A stretch of DNA of 64,000 nt, from contig OX387185.1 in assembly GCA_947561395.2 (NCBI GenBank), forward strand, positions 19,308,366-19,372,365, in the 5' to 3' direction. Both the position numbers and the translations under genes were made by a program. Below, one piece after another: positions 32,771 to 44,305 of the stretch. The stretch is from Buxus sempervirens. Its lineage: Eukaryota; Streptophyta; Magnoliopsida; Buxales; Buxaceae. The first letter of the stretch is position 1, and each line of letters opens with the position of its first letter. Below the pieces are notes generated by a model. That model had not been told where the DNA came from, did not search any database, and saw nothing but the letters and a program-made list of their open reading frames with translations.

Positions 32771-35694
32771 TGTGCGCACCCCAATTTCGGTCGCACGACG
32801 AGGCTGTGCGCAAAATGATGCGTGCCTCGGGATTTGTTTGGAGTCGCCACTGCCTGATGGGGTGCAAGCAGACACCTGGGTGCCTAAGTTCTTCTACTAA
32901 GGCTTTTGGTCTGCGGCTTTTGAGATTCTAAGTAGGGGCTCGGTTACGGTCTAGGGAAGTCCGTAGACACCCCAGTCCACCCCGTCAAGTGACGGGTCCC
33001 ATAGGTTTCCCTAGTTTTGAGTCAACTTTGGTCTCTCACTCACCCGATTCCTATTCCAGCATGCAATTTTGATTAAGTCTGATGGGACCGCCAAAGTGGT
33101 GTGGGTCCCTTTACTTGATTTTATCTTTTTAATTAAAGTGACGTGAGTCTGATTGGGCGGGCCCCGTTGGAAGGCCCACAGATTCCTTGGTGGGCCAAGT
33201 GTGGCCCATATGTCCCCTTGGTGGGCCTCAATCTAAACCTGAGAGGCCCTTTGGGCTTCGGTTCAAATGAACTGATTTTTATTTGAAGTTCAAATTGGAT
33301 TAGCTAAGTGGATTTCATGCCAAAAGTGGGCCGGGATTGCTTTGTGGGCCCTTGAGTGGGCCCCACAATTGGTTGCCAAGTGATTTTGATTTTATCTTTC
33401 TTATCTGTGTCAAAATGGGCCAAGCATTGGGCTTGGGGCCCTTTACCTGGGCTTGGGCTTGAAAGCCCAAGGCTTCCTGAATTAGGGTTTGGAAACCCTA
33501 AGTTGGTCGGGTTCATGGGCTTAGTGGGCCCGATAGGCCCTACCCGTAGTCTCGGCCAAACCACGCATTTCATGCATCAATTTCACAAGTCCGGTTCGGG
33601 TGGACCGCCTTAAGTTTGGCCTGCCCGGTTTAATCGGTTAATTTCACTTATCTTGATTAAGTTGCATGCATACATGTTTATTGGGCTGGGTGGGCCCTGT
33701 TGGAAGGTCCACTGGAAATCAAGTTGGACCGAGGTCCAAGTCCCATGTTGGGTTTCCGGGTGACTCAGAAACCCTATTGGTTCATTTGGCTCGATTTAAG
33801 AATGTCACCCATACTTAGCAAAAGTAGTTACAAAATATAGGCCACAGAAACATATTAAAATTTAATACTTAGCAAGGGTATTTTTGGAATTTTTCAAAAA
33901 TATATCAATTCGGCATGTTTTAGGGGTAGGCGCCGACCTCAGGTAGTAGGCGCGAGGTTGGTGCAAAATGGGCGGACCGAAAACAGCGAAAAAACACGAA
34001 AAATGAAGTGGGCGCGAGGTGGGCGCGAGCTAGGCGCAAGGTGGGCGCGAGCTCAGCGCACCCAAAAAGAAGTGGGCGCGAGCTCGGCGCGAGGTGGGCG
34101 CGAGCTCGGTGCGAGGTGGGCGCGAGCTAGGCGCCAGGTGGGCGCGAGCTCAGCGCACCAAAAAGAAGTGGGCGCGAGCTCGGCGCGAAGTGGGCGGACC
34201 CAAGCTAGGTGAGCGTGAGCTCAGCGCGAGCTCGGCGCAGACCCTGACTCTCTGTTTTTTCTCTCCAAACTCCATTTCCGACTGGTTTTAAGCTCTGTAA
34301 CTGGTTTCTGGGGATCCTTAGAACCCCAGCGGACCTCTAAACACAGATGGAAATTAATCTAACCTAACGGATCCTCACCACTCATCACTCAAATCTCTCT
34401 GGAAACCTACAAATCCGAAACAATACATTAACAGAACATACAAAGAAGGGAACATGGGGCTTTATTCGGGATACAAGAGATGAGATAAGAGGGAACATGC
34501 TCCCCTTCGAATCAAGCAAGCAATGACAAACCAGATGTTAGAGATGTATGGGAAGCCTAATTTATATATATATATTGAACAAAAGAAAGTGGAGAGCTCA
34601 CCTTGGTTCTAGGTCTCTGTAGAGTAGGCCGGAGGGTTCCTTGGAGCCAACGAGCAGCTGCTGGAGCCCCCTTCTTCTCGCACCAACAACAAGATCACCT
34701 TCGGGTTTGACGAGGAAGAAGAGGAAGGGAGGAAACGAGTGTGTCTGGTCTTTTCTTCGAATTACCGAACCCAGAAAAATGTCCAACCGAAACTCTCCCA
34801 CCCAAATTTCCGAACCCCCCAACAATCTGAACCAACAAAAAAATGCAGAACCAAGAAAATCCTAACCCAAGAATCCGAACCCCAAAACAGCCAACGAAAA
34901 TTTTTCGAACCCCTCTGCAATCCGAGGTTGCGGCTTTTATAGAAGAGGACGGGGTATCCGCCGACTTCGGCGCCCAGCTCGCGCCGAGCTACTGTCGCTC
35001 GACGCGAGCGACATAATGATTAAATCATTAAATGCCGCCGCGGGTTTGTTTAAAAAATCCGAAAATTAAGATATAGTCCCTGGGATATTTTGGTTTAATA
35101 TTATTTTATTCAGATATTTTCAAATATTTTCAGATTGGTCCCTGGGATCTTTTGAATGTTTGGATATCTACGGATTTGATCCCCGAGATATTTTCCTGCG
35201 CAACTCGCCACGTGTGCAGCTTTCTGTCACGTGCGCAGTTTGCCTCTTTTGCTGCTCGGGAATTTTGTCAGCTCATATTTTCTTCATCCGGGCTCCGATC
35301 TGGGCAAACTCAGTTGCGTTAGAATTGTATCGGAGCCCTCTATCCCATGGCCTAGGGGTAGGCCTCTGGATCAGATTTTACCAGAAAGTCAACTTTTGGC
35401 TTCGCCCAAGTTTGACAGCCCGCAGAACCTTCATCCGGACTCCGATTCCTGCAAACTCAGTTGCGTTGGAATCGTGTCGAGATTCTATATCCAATGATAT
35501 AAAGCAAGGTGGCCAAATATCACTTAATCAAAAAGTCAACTTTTTGTCCCCTCGGGGTTTGACTTTCTGCCAGGGTTTTGAGCTGTTTTGCTGTCTTTTA
35601 GCACATTTTTTTGTTTTCTTATTTTCTTTTCTATTCTTTTCTTTTCTTTCTTTTTTTTCTCTTTTTTGGTTTGATCAAAATTTGGGTGCTTACA
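32771..35694 (-). mobile_element. Solo Tat-type LTR, minus strand
   Basis: On the plus strand it reads TGTGCGCACC... to ...GGGTGCTTACA, 2924 bp, flanked by TATAG (32766-32770 and 35695-35699). It belongs to the same broad family as the host element's LTR (shared CCTGATGGGGTGC, CACCCCAGTCCACCCCG and GGGCCCCGTTGGAAGGCCCA blocks) but is a different, diverged subfamily in the opposite direction. A minus-strand TATA box (CTTCTATAAAAG) lies at 34934-34945. Its long open frame at 35160-35699 has no recognisable protein and runs through the LTR end. Confidence 0.92.
33930..34245. repeat. GGGCGCGAGCT-type array in the solo LTR
   Basis: Many imperfect copies of TGGGCGCGAGCTCGGCGCGA in tandem. The equivalent zone of other LTRs has a shorter patch of the same flavour (25820-26090, 1394-1545, 19012-19240). 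In LTR sense it lies downstream of the TATA box. Confidence 0.75.
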
Positions 35695-36066
35695 TATAGC
35701 CTTCCCCCGTTGTGAGGCGCCGAAGTCAATGGTGATTAAACCAACGACTAGCTAAGGCATGCCCGGGAACTACTAGCCGAAACCCTTGGGGCATTGAAGC
35801 CGCCGGTGATTGAACTGTTTGGTGGATGAACGTCCTGGTATAGCCTTCCCCTTTGTGAGGCGCCAAAGTCAATGGTGATTGAACCAACAACTAGCTAAGG
35901 CACACCCGGGAACTACTAGCCAAAGTTACGTGCCAACGCCGCCAGTGAGTGAATTGGAGATTGGCTGAGGTACGCCTGGGTGCTGCTTTTCAGCTCACGC
36001 CTTGCGGAGACCCTAATTGGTCCAACCCTGTGATTCTGATTTCAAACAAAACCCCCTTGAATTGAA

Positions 36067-36720
36067 GGTTCTCTTTCCTTGCCTAAGCGGCTAAAATAGA
36101 TCAGTTTGACCCCAGGTTCTCTTCCCCGGTCGCTTCCGAGCGGCTAAAATAGATCAGTGAAATAGGGTTCTCTCTCCCAGTTACCTGCGGGTAGCTAAAA
36201 TAGATTCGGTCATCAGGGTTCTCTTCCCCGGTCGCTTCCGAGCGACTAAAATAGATCAGTTTTCAAAAATATAGGGTTCTCTTTCCCAGTCGCTTCCAAG
36301 CGACTAAAATAGATTAGCTCTCAAAAATATAGGGTTCTCTTTTCCAGTCGCTTCCGAGCGACTAAAATAGATCAGCTCTAAAAAAAATCAGGTTCTCTTT
36401 CCTAGTCGCTTCCGAGCGACTAAAATAGATCAGTTTTCAAAATTCTTAGGGTTCTCTTTCCCAGTTGCCTGCGGGCGACTAAAATAGATTCGTTCAATAG
36501 GGTTCTCTTTCTCGGTCGTCTCAGGACAGCCAAAAAAAATTAGTCTTCCAAATTCAATAGGGTTCTCTTCCCTGGTTGTCTTAGGACAACCAAAATAGAT
36601 CAGTTTTCAAATTCATTAAGGTTCTCTTCCCTTGCTACCTACGGGTAGCTAAAATAGATCAGTTGGCTCCAAGTCAGGTTCTCTTCCCTCAGGGTAACTA
36701 AAATAGATTAGTTAGTCAAA
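36067..36720 (+). repeat. Twelve-unit hairpin array upstream of gag
   Basis: Units of 48-60 bp start GGTTCTCT at about 36067, 36115, 36167, 36217, 36275, 36333, 36390, 36450, 36501, 36561, 36620 and 36677. Each has the frame TTCTCTTYCC-hairpin-TAAAATAGATYAG. Hairpins include GTCGCT-TCCG-AGCGAC, GTTACC-TGCG-GGTAGC, GTTGCC-TGCG-GGCGAC, GCTACC-TACG-GGTAGC and GGTTGTC-TTAG-GACAACC. The stems change together, with G-T pairs where they are not Watson-Crick. The first and last units are degenerate. The array is transcribed leader, just before gag. Confidence 0.88.
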
Positions 36721-36891
36721 TCATATTAGAAAACAAAACAAAATAATAATAAACAAATGAATAAATTCAATAAGATAAAGTTGTGTAAACAATTCGTGTA
36801 AAATTGCACTAATGCTTGCTAATTGTTCCATCAGGTACCAAACATTGCTTTCAGAAGTCCGTACCTGTTAAGATCGAGGAGAAGGCTCGAT

Positions 36892-39579
36892 ATGGAACAG
36901 CAAGGAGAACAGACGCCGCCAGGGCAGCATCCTGCAGAGTCCAGTCATGCCCAAGTGGTCAATAAGATGCAGCAGAAAATGGATAGCATGAGTTCCATCA
37001 TTCAAGAACTGATGACAGAGCTGAGAGAGTTAAGGCAGGCCCCACGAATGGTACCGGTCGCCCAGTAGCCGCAGCCACAGTTCCCGCCACAAGCGGAAGT
37101 GGCGCCACCGCCGCGTCCAGTAAACCCCCCGCCCCTAGCACCACCACCACCACCATCGGCAGCGCCATTTTACGTGGCACAACAGGATCAATTTCTGCCT
37201 ATCCATCTAGGACAGGGTGATGAGGACTGGTACAGAGCCCAGGAGGTGCAGTTTGAGGGGAAGTTGACAGAAGTAAGGGAGGAGAACAAAACAGAGATGG
37301 CTGCCCTAAAGGAGCAGCTCAAACAGCTCCAACCCAGCACAGTGCAGAGTGAGGCTACTCTGGAAAGCCTCTGTTTCTTTTTAGATATCCAACTCCCGGC
37401 CAAGTTCAAATGCCCTGAGTTGCACCAATTTCACGGCACAGGGTGCCTACTGAACCATTTAAGGTCGTACTCAGGCGACATGTGTCAGTACGCCAAGGAA
37501 AAGCGAATCATGGTGCAATTCTTCCAAAAGTCATTAACTGGGGCCGCTTACTCTTGGTTCCTGAGTTTAGATAAGGCTAAGATAAAGACATGGAATGACC
37601 TGGCAGCAGTCTTCATCCAGCAGTACCGCCTAAATAGTCAGATTGTACAGACTAGGGAAGAACTACAGAGGTTGACTAAGAAGAGCCATGAGTCAGTGAG
37701 AGAATATGCCAAACGCTGGAAGGAGTTGGCAACACTTGTACAGCCACCACTGTTGGAACAAGAGATGATGTCTCTGTTTATTGCGTCATTGGGACAGCCG
37801 TTCTTCACTTTGCTGCTGGGGCAAAGTACATCGAATTTCAACGACCTAATCTTGACTGCGGATTGGATTGAAGATGCAGTAAGAGCTGGGAAAATAGATG
37901 GCAGTGGGCAGAGTGCCGCACCAAGGAGGCCAGTGTCAGGGTAGGCTAGCAGAAGCCAGGGGCAAGAGCCCAGAAGGCAAGAACAGTAGGCAGTGAACTA
38001 CGTGCACTTGGCACAGCCTTATCACTTCTCCCAAGGACCAGAGGTAGTGGCGCCCCAAGGGACCGGGCATACAGCTTACCAAGGGGTAAGAAAGACGAAA
38101 GAAGAATTTGAAGCCAGGATGAAAAAGGTTTTCACCCCACTACCGTATGCGCCAGCAGAGTTGCTACCTACTTTGCTGAAGAAAGGGTACTTGCAAATCA
38201 AACCCCCGAATCCCAGACTGGTCAACGCCAGAAGCTACAATGCGGCAGAACGGTGCGAGTACCACTCTGGTGCCCCGGGGCATCACACTAATCGGTGCTG
38301 GGATCTAAGGCACGATATCCAAGACCTAATTGATAGTAGGCGCATCACGGTCGACCCCCCAGCACCACAGGCTCAGACCCCAGCAGCTGGTGTCACCACG
38401 AACCCTCTCCCAGATCACTCAAAAGCCTCCACTAGTAGAACGGCAAATCAAGTGAGTAGTGATCAGGGCACCGGGCAGCTCGACCCTTCTGTACTCATTG
38501 GCCGACCAGGGCAGACAGTGAGGGTGCAGCTTCGAGCAGAAACCCCCTCGACAGCACTCATAGTAAAGGAGAACACAGATGCCTACATCTGTGCTATAGA
38601 GGATGAACCTCAGAGCAGTGAGGAAGTCACGGGGCCATGGAACCCAGTGCAATGTGGATGGATCAGTGACTCCCCGTCCCCTCCACGCAGAGAAGGAGTG
38701 GGCAGTTCTGAAGGACCCTGGTTCTGAGATGGGCCACAAGACACAGACGCATCAGTGGGCAGTTCAAGGGTACCTCCGCAGATGTCTACTGGATGGCCGC
38801 CTGAGTATATGCCTGCAACATCGGAGCCAGACTTGCAGTCCCTCACCGATCCCCTATCAGATGAACCGAGTGCAGAATCCCTCTCCCACGGCACATCTGA
38901 GTGGTTTGACCGCCCTCATGCCGCAGAAGAGGAAGAACCACCATCCACTCCTGAGCTCACAAACCTGCCTGATCCATATGAGAGCTCGGACGAGTCTGCT
39001 GATACAGACTCAGAAGACACATCAGCAGAAGAAAGCAGGACAGTGAACGTCATTGAAGGAGATGGCGGTGACTTCACTACAGATTTCCCTCTGGTGCACT
39101 TCCACCCATCCGAAGACCAAGAATTCTTCTACCCAACCCCCATCTCTCATCCTAGCCCTTTAACCCTCAACATCCGCGACATCATGGACGCGCCTCCACA
39201 AGACCCCTTCTCCCTTTCATTTGAACCACCCACCCTCAATCTCTCCCAACTCCGTCTTGAACCACCTTCATACAAGGCCGTACCCCCACCTCACCCCACC
39301 CAATCTTCCTATCATCAAGCCACCACCTCCACTGCAGCAGAAATTGATCGGATCACCCGATCCGATCGATACATAAATACAGACCCCTCACCCGCACCAG
39401 AGGAGGGAGCAAAGGCAGAAGCGAAAAGGAAAGAAAAAGGGAAGGATGTGGTCACTGAATTGCCACAGACCCTTAAGAGAAAGGGAAGGGCCACAGAAGA
39501 GGAGGTCACAGATTTGCACCACAGCATCTACACTCCCGAATATGATCTCCTCCAGCAGTTGAACAAGGTACCCGCCTAG
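36892..39579 (+). pseudogene. gag of the Tat element
   Basis: The frame opens at 36823 or, more likely, at MEQQGEQTPPG (36892). A proline-rich stretch (37100-37165) leads into the capsid domain at about 37380-37900 (motifs LPAKFKCPELHQFHG, AYSWFLSL and YAKRWKELA). A zinc-knuckle-like CEYHSGAPGHHTNRCW lies near 38254. The later part is acidic and proline/serine-rich. Stops in this frame are TAG at 37066, 37942, 37987 and 39577 and TGA at 38725. There is no frameshift. The breaks make a normal Gag impossible in this copy. Confidence 0.85.
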
Positions 39580-41727
39580 ATTTCCGTAATGAGACTTCTG
39601 ATTGACTCAGAGAAGCACCGGGCAGTGCTGATGAAGGTCCTGGGTGACGCACACGTACCAGCGGATATTGACCCTGAGCAGCTAGGGGCAGTGGTGTTAG
39701 TGATCATGGCACCCTAGGCTATCTCCTTTTCTACAGCAGACCTGCCATCTGAAGGGTGCAATCACACCGAGACGCTCTATATAACTGTGAATTGTGCAGA
39801 TCTTATCGTAAAACGTGCCATGATTGACAATGGGTCGGCTCTGAACATCTGCCCGAGGAGGACGTTTCACAGTTTACAATTAGATCCTGCAATGATTAAA
39901 CCAAGCGCTCATAATGTCAAAGGCTTCAACAACGCCAGAAGAGACTCACTGGGAGAGGTCACTTTGGTGATCATGATTGCAGATAGGCCCTTTACCATGG
40001 AGTTTGAACTCATGGATATCAACGCCTCATTTAATCTGCTGATCTGGAGGCCTTGGCTGCATCAGGCAGGAGCAGTATCTTCCACGCTGCACAGGATGGT
40101 CCGAATCGTATCAGGCAATGAACTTATAACTGTACATGCTGAGGATCACCGGGAATTTGAAAGGGTTGGAGTGCCCTATGTGGACTATGAGTTGCCCACC
40201 ACCCTCAATTTCCAGGCAGTAGAGATGGTGCAAGTGAATCATATTTCGGAATCTGAAAGAGCACAGCGACTCACGAAGAGGAGGAGAAAGTACATGTTTA
40301 GCGCTGCTGATTGCGCAGACTGGGGTCTCAGAGCCGGCGATGGATTAGGCAAGTATAAGCAGGGAATTAAGGCAGCCATCCAACCTTATGAGCAGACCAC
40401 TGGGTTTACCACTGGGTTTGGATTGGGGTTTAGGCCACAGCCAGAAGACTACTCCCGACTCCTCGGGAACCGTGCCGAAAGGAAAAGGGCAAGAACCGAA
40501 GGAAGAGACCCCCACTGGCCCATATGCGTGCACGAGAACTTATACCACCGCTTCACTAACATGGAGCCTGAAGCGGCCCAAGCCATCGAGAACATAGTCC
40601 CCGAAGGATGGGGAGATGAGTTTTTGGACACCCCTGCCGCAGAAGAAGACTACCTACAAGGCCTAGCTCAAATGCTCTGGGAGGAGCCACCATCTATGGA
40701 CATGATTGGAGATGCTGTAGAAGTAGACCCGTTGGCTCCTGAGGGGTCGCCAGATGGCCTGCCGGCACTGGTCGCCTTGGACTCGGTTGACGAAGTTACC
40801 ATGGCCTTCGCCCCACCAAATGAACAATTCATCCCTGATGGGATCCCGATCAACTCTGCAATTGTGATGGAAGTGCCGCCACCTGCTCCCCTGGAAAAAT
40901 CCAAAGAATAAGGTCCAATCATGTATGTCTGCATGATGGAAGGGTGAGACAGCTCAGGAGCGCCAAACCGCAGGCCAAGGTCGCCTCCTCCACGCCCCTA
41001 TATCCCGCACCCTGGAACTCGCGATGGTTTGAACCACATGTTCCGTAGCATGCCCCAAGCGCTAGGGCCAATACCGGAAGAGGTGTACCATGCAGCTTAT
41101 GGCAAATGGGCACCACCAGCTTACTCTTCTACGATGCCTGGGATACCAACTGGAATACCCATAATGTTTGCACCCCCGAGAGTTGACCCAGCCAACGAAG
41201 TCACCATCGCATATGCGCCACCCGAGGATGAGATACCAATGGCAATCGCCCTCAGTGGATCATGGGTAAGGGTATTGTCAGAGTCTGGCCCCCGATCAGA
41301 GAGAAGCCAGAACAAGCCGGTAGGAAGTGCAGCACAGGATCCTATCTACATTTCTTTTGACGAAAGTGCCAACATGGTGCTGGCGGGAGAACCAGAGAAG
41401 ACGATTGCTGTCAACAAGGAAGCCGAGGCATCACTGAAGAACTGGAGCGCCACGCCTTTTGCAATCAGCAAAGCTGCTATCCCAAAGGGGGTTTTTGTCA
41501 CCTCTGAAGTTTCTGTTGTAGCTACTGCTGGAATTTCTAATGAATATCTGAATGCTTCCTACTACTTGCATCTGTTTGAAAATGAAAATAACAAAAATAA
41601 GCAACTTGAACATCGCAATCTTAGTGTCAATCCCGACGCACACCTGGAAGATCTGGGGCACGGGATAGGTAATAAGATTGCCACAATTGAACAAAAAGAA
41701 CAAAAAGAAATTGAAAAGCCAGTGTAG
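39580..41727 (+). pseudogene. Protease and linker of the Tat element
   Basis: The frame continues from gag. The aspartic protease is seen as RAMIDNGSALNICP near 39812 (active-site Asp-Asn-Gly, usual for Tat) and a flap region up to about 40080, where LLIWRPW replaces the usual Gly-containing form. A glycine-rich stretch follows at about 40315-40440 (ADWGLRAGDGLGKYKQG) that resembles a G-patch, often found after Tat proteases. The remaining 1.2 kb is low-complexity linker. Stops are at 39715 (TAG), 40909 (TAA), 40945 (TGA) and 41725 (TAG). Confidence 0.8.
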
Positions 41728-44160
41728 ATGGCAACAATAAATGAAATGCATGAGCCAGTGTCCAATCCTGAAAACGAGCAAGAACTCGACAAGTCAGATT
41801 GGGGCACTCGCCCATCGCAGAAAGAAGATTCAAACATCGTCCCCTGTGAGCCTTTCGAGCATGAGGACGACGATGAATCATGGGAAACCCCGCTTGAATT
41901 CCAGCTTGCATTGGAAAGGCATGAAAAGGGTCCCCAGACTAACATTGAGGAAACAGAGCCAATTGACATAGGTGAAATAGCACAACCAAGGATCCTCCAA
42001 ATTGGTAAAAAGCTGTCACCATTATTGAGAAAACAGATGTTTGATTTTCTAAAGTCTTATTCTGACGTGTTTGCATGGTCATACGAGGATATGCCCGGGT
42101 TAAACACGGACTTGGTTGTGCATTGGTTACCAACAAAGTCTGAGGCCGTACCTGTGAAACAGAAGCTCAGGTGCACGAAGCCGGAATGGGCCCTGAAGAT
42201 CAAGGAAGAGGTCACCAAGCAGTTGGATGCCGGATTCTTGCAAGTAACTCATTACCTAGAATGGTTGGCCGACATCGTGCCAGTCCCCAAGAAAGACGGG
42301 AAGGTCAGGATGTGTGTTGACTATAGAGATCTGAATAGTGCAAGTCCGAAGGATGACTTCCCATTGCCGCACATTGATGTACTGGTGGACAATACAGCAA
42401 CGCATTCGATGTTCTCTTTTATGGACGACTTCTCTGGTTACAACCAGATAAGGATGGCACCTGAAGATATGGAGAAAACATCCTTCATCACGCACTGGGG
42501 CACTTACTGCTACCGCGTGATGCCGTTTGGACTGAAGAATGCGGGTGCTACATATCAGCGAGCGATGACTTTGTTGTTCCACGACATGATACACAGGGAG
42601 ATGGAAGTATATGTGGATGACATGATAGCAAAATCCAAGGAAGAAGAAGACCACTTGGTGAACCTTGGAAAGATGTTCGACAGACTCAGAGAGCACAAAC
42701 TTCGGCTCAACCCAAACAAGTGTGTGTTTGGAGTGACTTCGGGAAAGCTGCTCAGCTTCATAGTGGGCAAACGGGGCATAGAGGTCGACCCCGTCAAAGC
42801 AAAGGCAATTCTGGAAATGCCTCCTCCGTCGATAGAAAAGGAAGTGAGAGGGTTCCTGGGCAGATTGCAGTATATCAGTAGGTTCATTGCGCAGATGACC
42901 CCTGTGTGTGAGCCCATATTCAAGCTGCTAAAAAAGGACAACCCTGTGGTTTGGAATGACGACTGTCAAGTAGCATTTGATAAGATCAAGGCCTACCTGA
43001 TGAGTCCGCTGACATTGGTCCCACCTATCCCGGGACGACCCTTGATTATGTATCTAACAGTCTCAGAGACGGCTGTAGGATGTGTGTTAGGGCAACACGA
43101 TGAAAAAGGAAGAAAAGAACGAGCAATCTACTACTTGAGCAAGAAATTTACCAGCATTGAAGTCAGATACACAGTGCTTGAAAAGACGTGTTGCGCCCTA
43201 GTCTGGGCAGCTCAGAAGCTCCGACACTATTTGCTTAGTCACACAGTCTTGCTGATCTCCAATCTGGATCCGTTGAAGTACATCTTTGAGAAGCCGATTT
43301 CCACTGGTAGGGTCGCCAGATGGCAAGTCCTTTTGTCTGAGTACGACATTGTCTACACGACTAGAAAGGCGATAAAAGGACAAGCTGTGGCGGATCACTT
43401 GGCAAAGCATCCACTACCTGACTACCAACCACTTCTGACTCACTTCCCGGACGAAGATGTGATGTGTACAGAGTCTGTAGATGATATAGAAGAAACCAAG
43501 TGGCAAATGTTCTTTGACAGGGCAGTAAATGTAAATGGAAAAGGGATCGGAGCAATGCTAATCTCCCCGGACGGTGTTCATCACCCGATAGCAGCGAAAC
43601 TTCTGTTTGATTGCACTAGCAACATGGCCGAGTATGAAGCGTGTGTGTTGGGCCTGCGAGCGGCAATTGAGATGCGTATACAAGAGTTGAAAGTGTTCGG
43701 TGACTCAAGTCTTATTATCTATCAAGTGATGGGAGACTGGAAGACCAGAGATGTGAAGTTGGTACCGTACCAAGAGCTGGTCAAGGAATTAGAAGAGGAA
43801 TTTGAGAGCGTGACATTCGACTACATGCCACGAGACGGGAACCGATTTGCAGATGCACTAGCTACCCTGGCATCAATGGCCACCATCACGGATGATACTT
43901 GGGTGCAACCACTGGAAATAGAAATTCGGCGTTACCCTGTTTACTGCTTCAGTGTCGAGAAAAGCACCCCCGAAGAAGAGCCTTGGTACGCAGACAATGA
44001 GAGATACATAAGAAACAGAATTCTGCCAGAAGGTGCCTCAGCCGCAGAGAAGCAAACTATACAGAGGTTGGCAGGGCAATACTTCTACAGTGGGGGTAGA
44101 CTGTACAAGAAGTCATACAACGACTCTCTACTGCTATGCGTCAGAGAAGCCGAAGCGTAG
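41728..44160 (+). pseudogene. RT, RNase H and second (archaeal-type) RNase H of the Tat element
   Basis: An open stretch of 810 codons, part of the longer pol frame. RT covers about residues 130-400, with KVRMCVDYRDLN, MPFGLKNAGATYQ and the catalytic YVDD at residues 295-298 (42610-42621). The usual RNase H follows to about residue 560. The second RNase H starts near residue 594: Asp597 (in FFDRAV, where FDGA is usual), the Glu pair 635/637 (AEYEAC) and Asp659 (GDSSLI). This dual arrangement marks the Tat lineage. The Met at 41728 is not a natural start; the frame is continuous with the protease region except for TAG at 41725. It ends at TAG 44158-44160, before integrase. Confidence 0.92.
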
Positions 44161-44305
44161 AAATTGATTGAGGAAGTCCATGGAGGGTTGTGCGGCGCAC
44201 ACATGAATGGGCATATGCTAGCAAGGAAGATTCTAAGGATGGGCTATTACTGGATGACCATGGGAGCAAACTGCTACGCTCATGTCAGAAAATTCCAGTT
44301 GTGCC
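44161..44305 (+). pseudogene. Integrase N-terminus of the Tat element (cut by the copia)
   Basis: The pol frame continues after the stop at 44158 with the zinc-binding domain (VHGGLCGAHMNGHM, GYYWMTM). At the final Cys pair it reads KFQLC, where KCxxC is usual, so one zinc ligand is lost. The frame is cut at 44305 by the copia element. The remainder is at 54585-55509. Confidence 0.88.

Larger units (their letters stand above)
32564..35923 (+). repeat. 143-bp tandem repeat, about 2.9 copies, split by a solo LTR
   Basis: Copies begin at 32564, 32707 and 35780 with AAACCYTTGGGG and include GTCCTGGTATAGCCTTCCC and CGGGAACTACTAGCC. The second copy is cut at 32770 by the solo LTR and resumes at 35700. 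The repeat therefore existed before that insertion. It lies between ORF1 and the hairpin array in the non-coding leader of gag. Confidence 0.85.

Noticed and set aside
35160..35699. 179-codon open frame
   Set aside because: It lies in a minus-strand solo LTR, has no similarity I recognise and runs across the LTR end and target duplication.
36067..36720. CRISPR-like array (regular repeats with spacers)
   Set aside because: The units are imperfect, the variable part is the hairpin stem itself, no cas genes are present and the context is a plant retrotransposon.
37066..44160. Programmed TAG readthrough in the Tat polyprotein
   Set aside because: Seven TAG codons spread through capsid, linker and pol do not match a regulated gag-pol stop; C-to-T decay explains them better.
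41728..44160. Endogenous pararetrovirus (caulimovirid) polymerase
   Set aside because: The RT is followed by RNase H, a second archaeal-type RNase H and an integrase within LTRs; no movement or coat protein is seen. It is a Tat-type retrotransposon.
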